DNA of 64,000 nucleotides from Acidobacteriota bacterium (lineage in GTDB: Bacteria; Acidobacteriota; Terriglobia; UBA7540). The stretch is taken from NCBI GenBank assembly GCA_021817045.1, contig JAKAWG010000014.1:20873-84872 (forward strand), written 5' to 3'. Shown piece by piece: positions 63,452 through 64,000 of the stretch. The translations under genes and the position numbers were made by a program. The notes under the pieces were generated by a model. It saw nothing but the letters and a program-made list of their open reading frames with translations, did not search any database and had not been told where the DNA came from. Within the stretch, counting starts at the first letter, position 1. Each line of letters opens with the position of its first letter.

Positions 63452-63611
63452 GTCATTCCGAGGCCCACCCGCCCGCGCGTCATTCCGAGGCCGTTTTTTG
63501 GCCGAGGAATCTGCATTTGTCCTTTCAATTGCAAAAGCACAAGCAGATTTCCTTCGCTTCTCTCAGGACAGGCTTTCGCCCCGATAAACCGCACCGGGGC
63601 TCAGAATGACG
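63452..63611. repeat. GTCATTCCGAG repeat, copy F (methyltransferase side 2)
   Basis: Direct-orientation partner of copy E. It starts with two GTCATTCCGAGG motifs and shares 35 identical bases (63516-63550) with copy E. It ends in ATAAACCGCA...CTCAGAATGACG like copy E. It carries about 30 bases more than E near 63551-63580. It lies upstream of the methyltransferase start; the rest of the 63327-63712 gap shows no gene. Confidence 0.78.
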
Positions 63612-63712
63612 TGCCTCGCGCTCTGGGGCCTGGAGTGACATGTTTGGTGTTCTAGGCGCAGGGATCAGCGAAGCAGAAACCGCCACCCGAGTGCCAGACA
63701 GCGGTTGATCAA

Positions 63713-64000
63713 CTATGGCTTGGAAATAACGAATGTTATCCCGGCCCAATTAGGAGGTACTGGCCTCAGTCCTGCGCCTACAGTGACAGCGATTCCGCGT
63801 TCCTTGTAAAGTTCCCGTATTGCTTCTTTGGCTTCTTCCACTTTCTTCTGACTGTAGGATTGCATGAAGCCAAACCCAATCTTTTTCACGCGTTGCAATA
63901 TTTCCGACTTCGGAACGGAGTCGAGTCCTTTACAGTCGATGCCGCGGATGATCGGCGTGTGCTTTAGTTTCGAGCGGGCGGGTAACGAGGTGCACGTTCG
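63713..64000 (-). CDS. POTRA-domain-like protein, C-terminal end, cut by window edge
   Basis: The frame is open from the window end to the stop at 63713, giving 95 residues of a larger protein. The visible part fits a POTRA fold: IIRGIDCKGLDSVPKSEILQ, then SQKKVEEAKEAIRELYKERG, then a final strand GITFVISKP. Such domains occur in BamA-like outer-membrane assembly proteins and in some regulatory or secreted proteins of Acidobacteriota. Here the domain is at the C-terminus, so this is not a normal BamA. A start at 63898 (TTG) is not credible because the fold begins further upstream. Confidence 0.5.
   Translation of the reverse strand, partial: RTCTSLPARSKLKHTPIIRGIDCKGLDSVPKSEILQRVKKIGFGFMQSYSQKKVEEAKEAIRELYKERGIAVTVGAGLRPVPPNWAGITFVISKP

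Noticed and set aside
61541..63611. Composite transposon around the methyltransferase
   Set aside because: The flanking repeats are short, non-coding and no transposase is present; kept only as a repeat-flanked unit.

Overview
The window (about 60% G+C, dense coding, no rRNA) looks like a chromosomal stretch from an uncultured or soil-type member of the Acidobacteriota. This is inferred from the gene mix (ASPIC/UnbV repeat protein with a Tat signal, HTH_27 regulator beside a membrane protein, DUF362 plus squalene-cyclase-like pair, paired periplasmic DsbA-like proteins, many short palindromic repeats), not from a marker-gene search. Most of it is housekeeping; the unusual material lies in regulatory gaps, repeats and three frame-disrupted genes.

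Layout. (1) 1-13 kb, minus strand: rimO, mutM, a Rieske ferredoxin, an FN3 lipoprotein, hslV-hslU, a secreted protein, then accD-folC-plsC, nadD-rsfS, obgE and rplU-rpmA. (2) 13-17 kb: an almost empty AT-rich gap, a frame-disrupted membrane protein coupled to a winged-helix regulator, and two tandem DsbA-like proteins separated by a MITE-like palindrome. (3) 17-22.3 kb, plus strand: the lower-glycolysis set gap, pgk, tpiA with secG and tRNA-Leu, interrupted by a decayed DUF4160/DUF2442 remnant and a DUF6544 gene. (4) 22.4-25.6 kb: TetR regulator, pheA, ASPIC/UnbV protein. (5) 25.7-38.5 kb, minus strand: a full Tad (Flp) pilus locus, read from right to left as tadE, tadE, tadG, a polytopic membrane protein, flp, cpaA, cpaB, cpaC, cpaE, tadA, tadB, tadC. 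Its gaps and even some N-termini carry at least five families of palindromic repeat. (6) 38.7-42.7 kb: DUF362 protein, squalene-cyclase-like protein, thiD, and an alpha/beta hydrolase with a zinc-ribbon tail. (7) 43-61.5 kb, plus strand: a dcw (division and cell wall) cluster, mraZ-rsmH-ftsL-ftsI-murE-murF-mraY-[RHH]-murD-ftsW-murG-murC-ftsQ-ftsA-ftsZ-[JAMM]; murB and ddl are absent from it. (8) 61.5-64 kb: a DNA methyltransferase with a nuclease-like tail, split by a 10-base G/C run and flanked by direct copies of one repeat, then the edge of a POTRA-like gene.

How the genes work together: the dcw cluster makes lipid II and assembles the divisome; it appears to start from a strong promoter followed by two AAAGTGG boxes that MraZ could bind, and it has a second internal promoter with a small palindrome just before an RHH-murD pair. 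The Tad locus encodes the pilin, its peptidase, secretin, ATPase and platform proteins. The glycolytic and ribosome-assembly genes are standard.

Most notable: the methyltransferase-nuclease gene with a poly-C tract that fixes its reading frame (possible phase variation, or assembly error); the RHH regulator translationally coupled to murD; the TTGTTCCT array in the Tad locus at 11-bp multiples; and a roughly 140-bp palindromic element family with related ends in at least two full copies.
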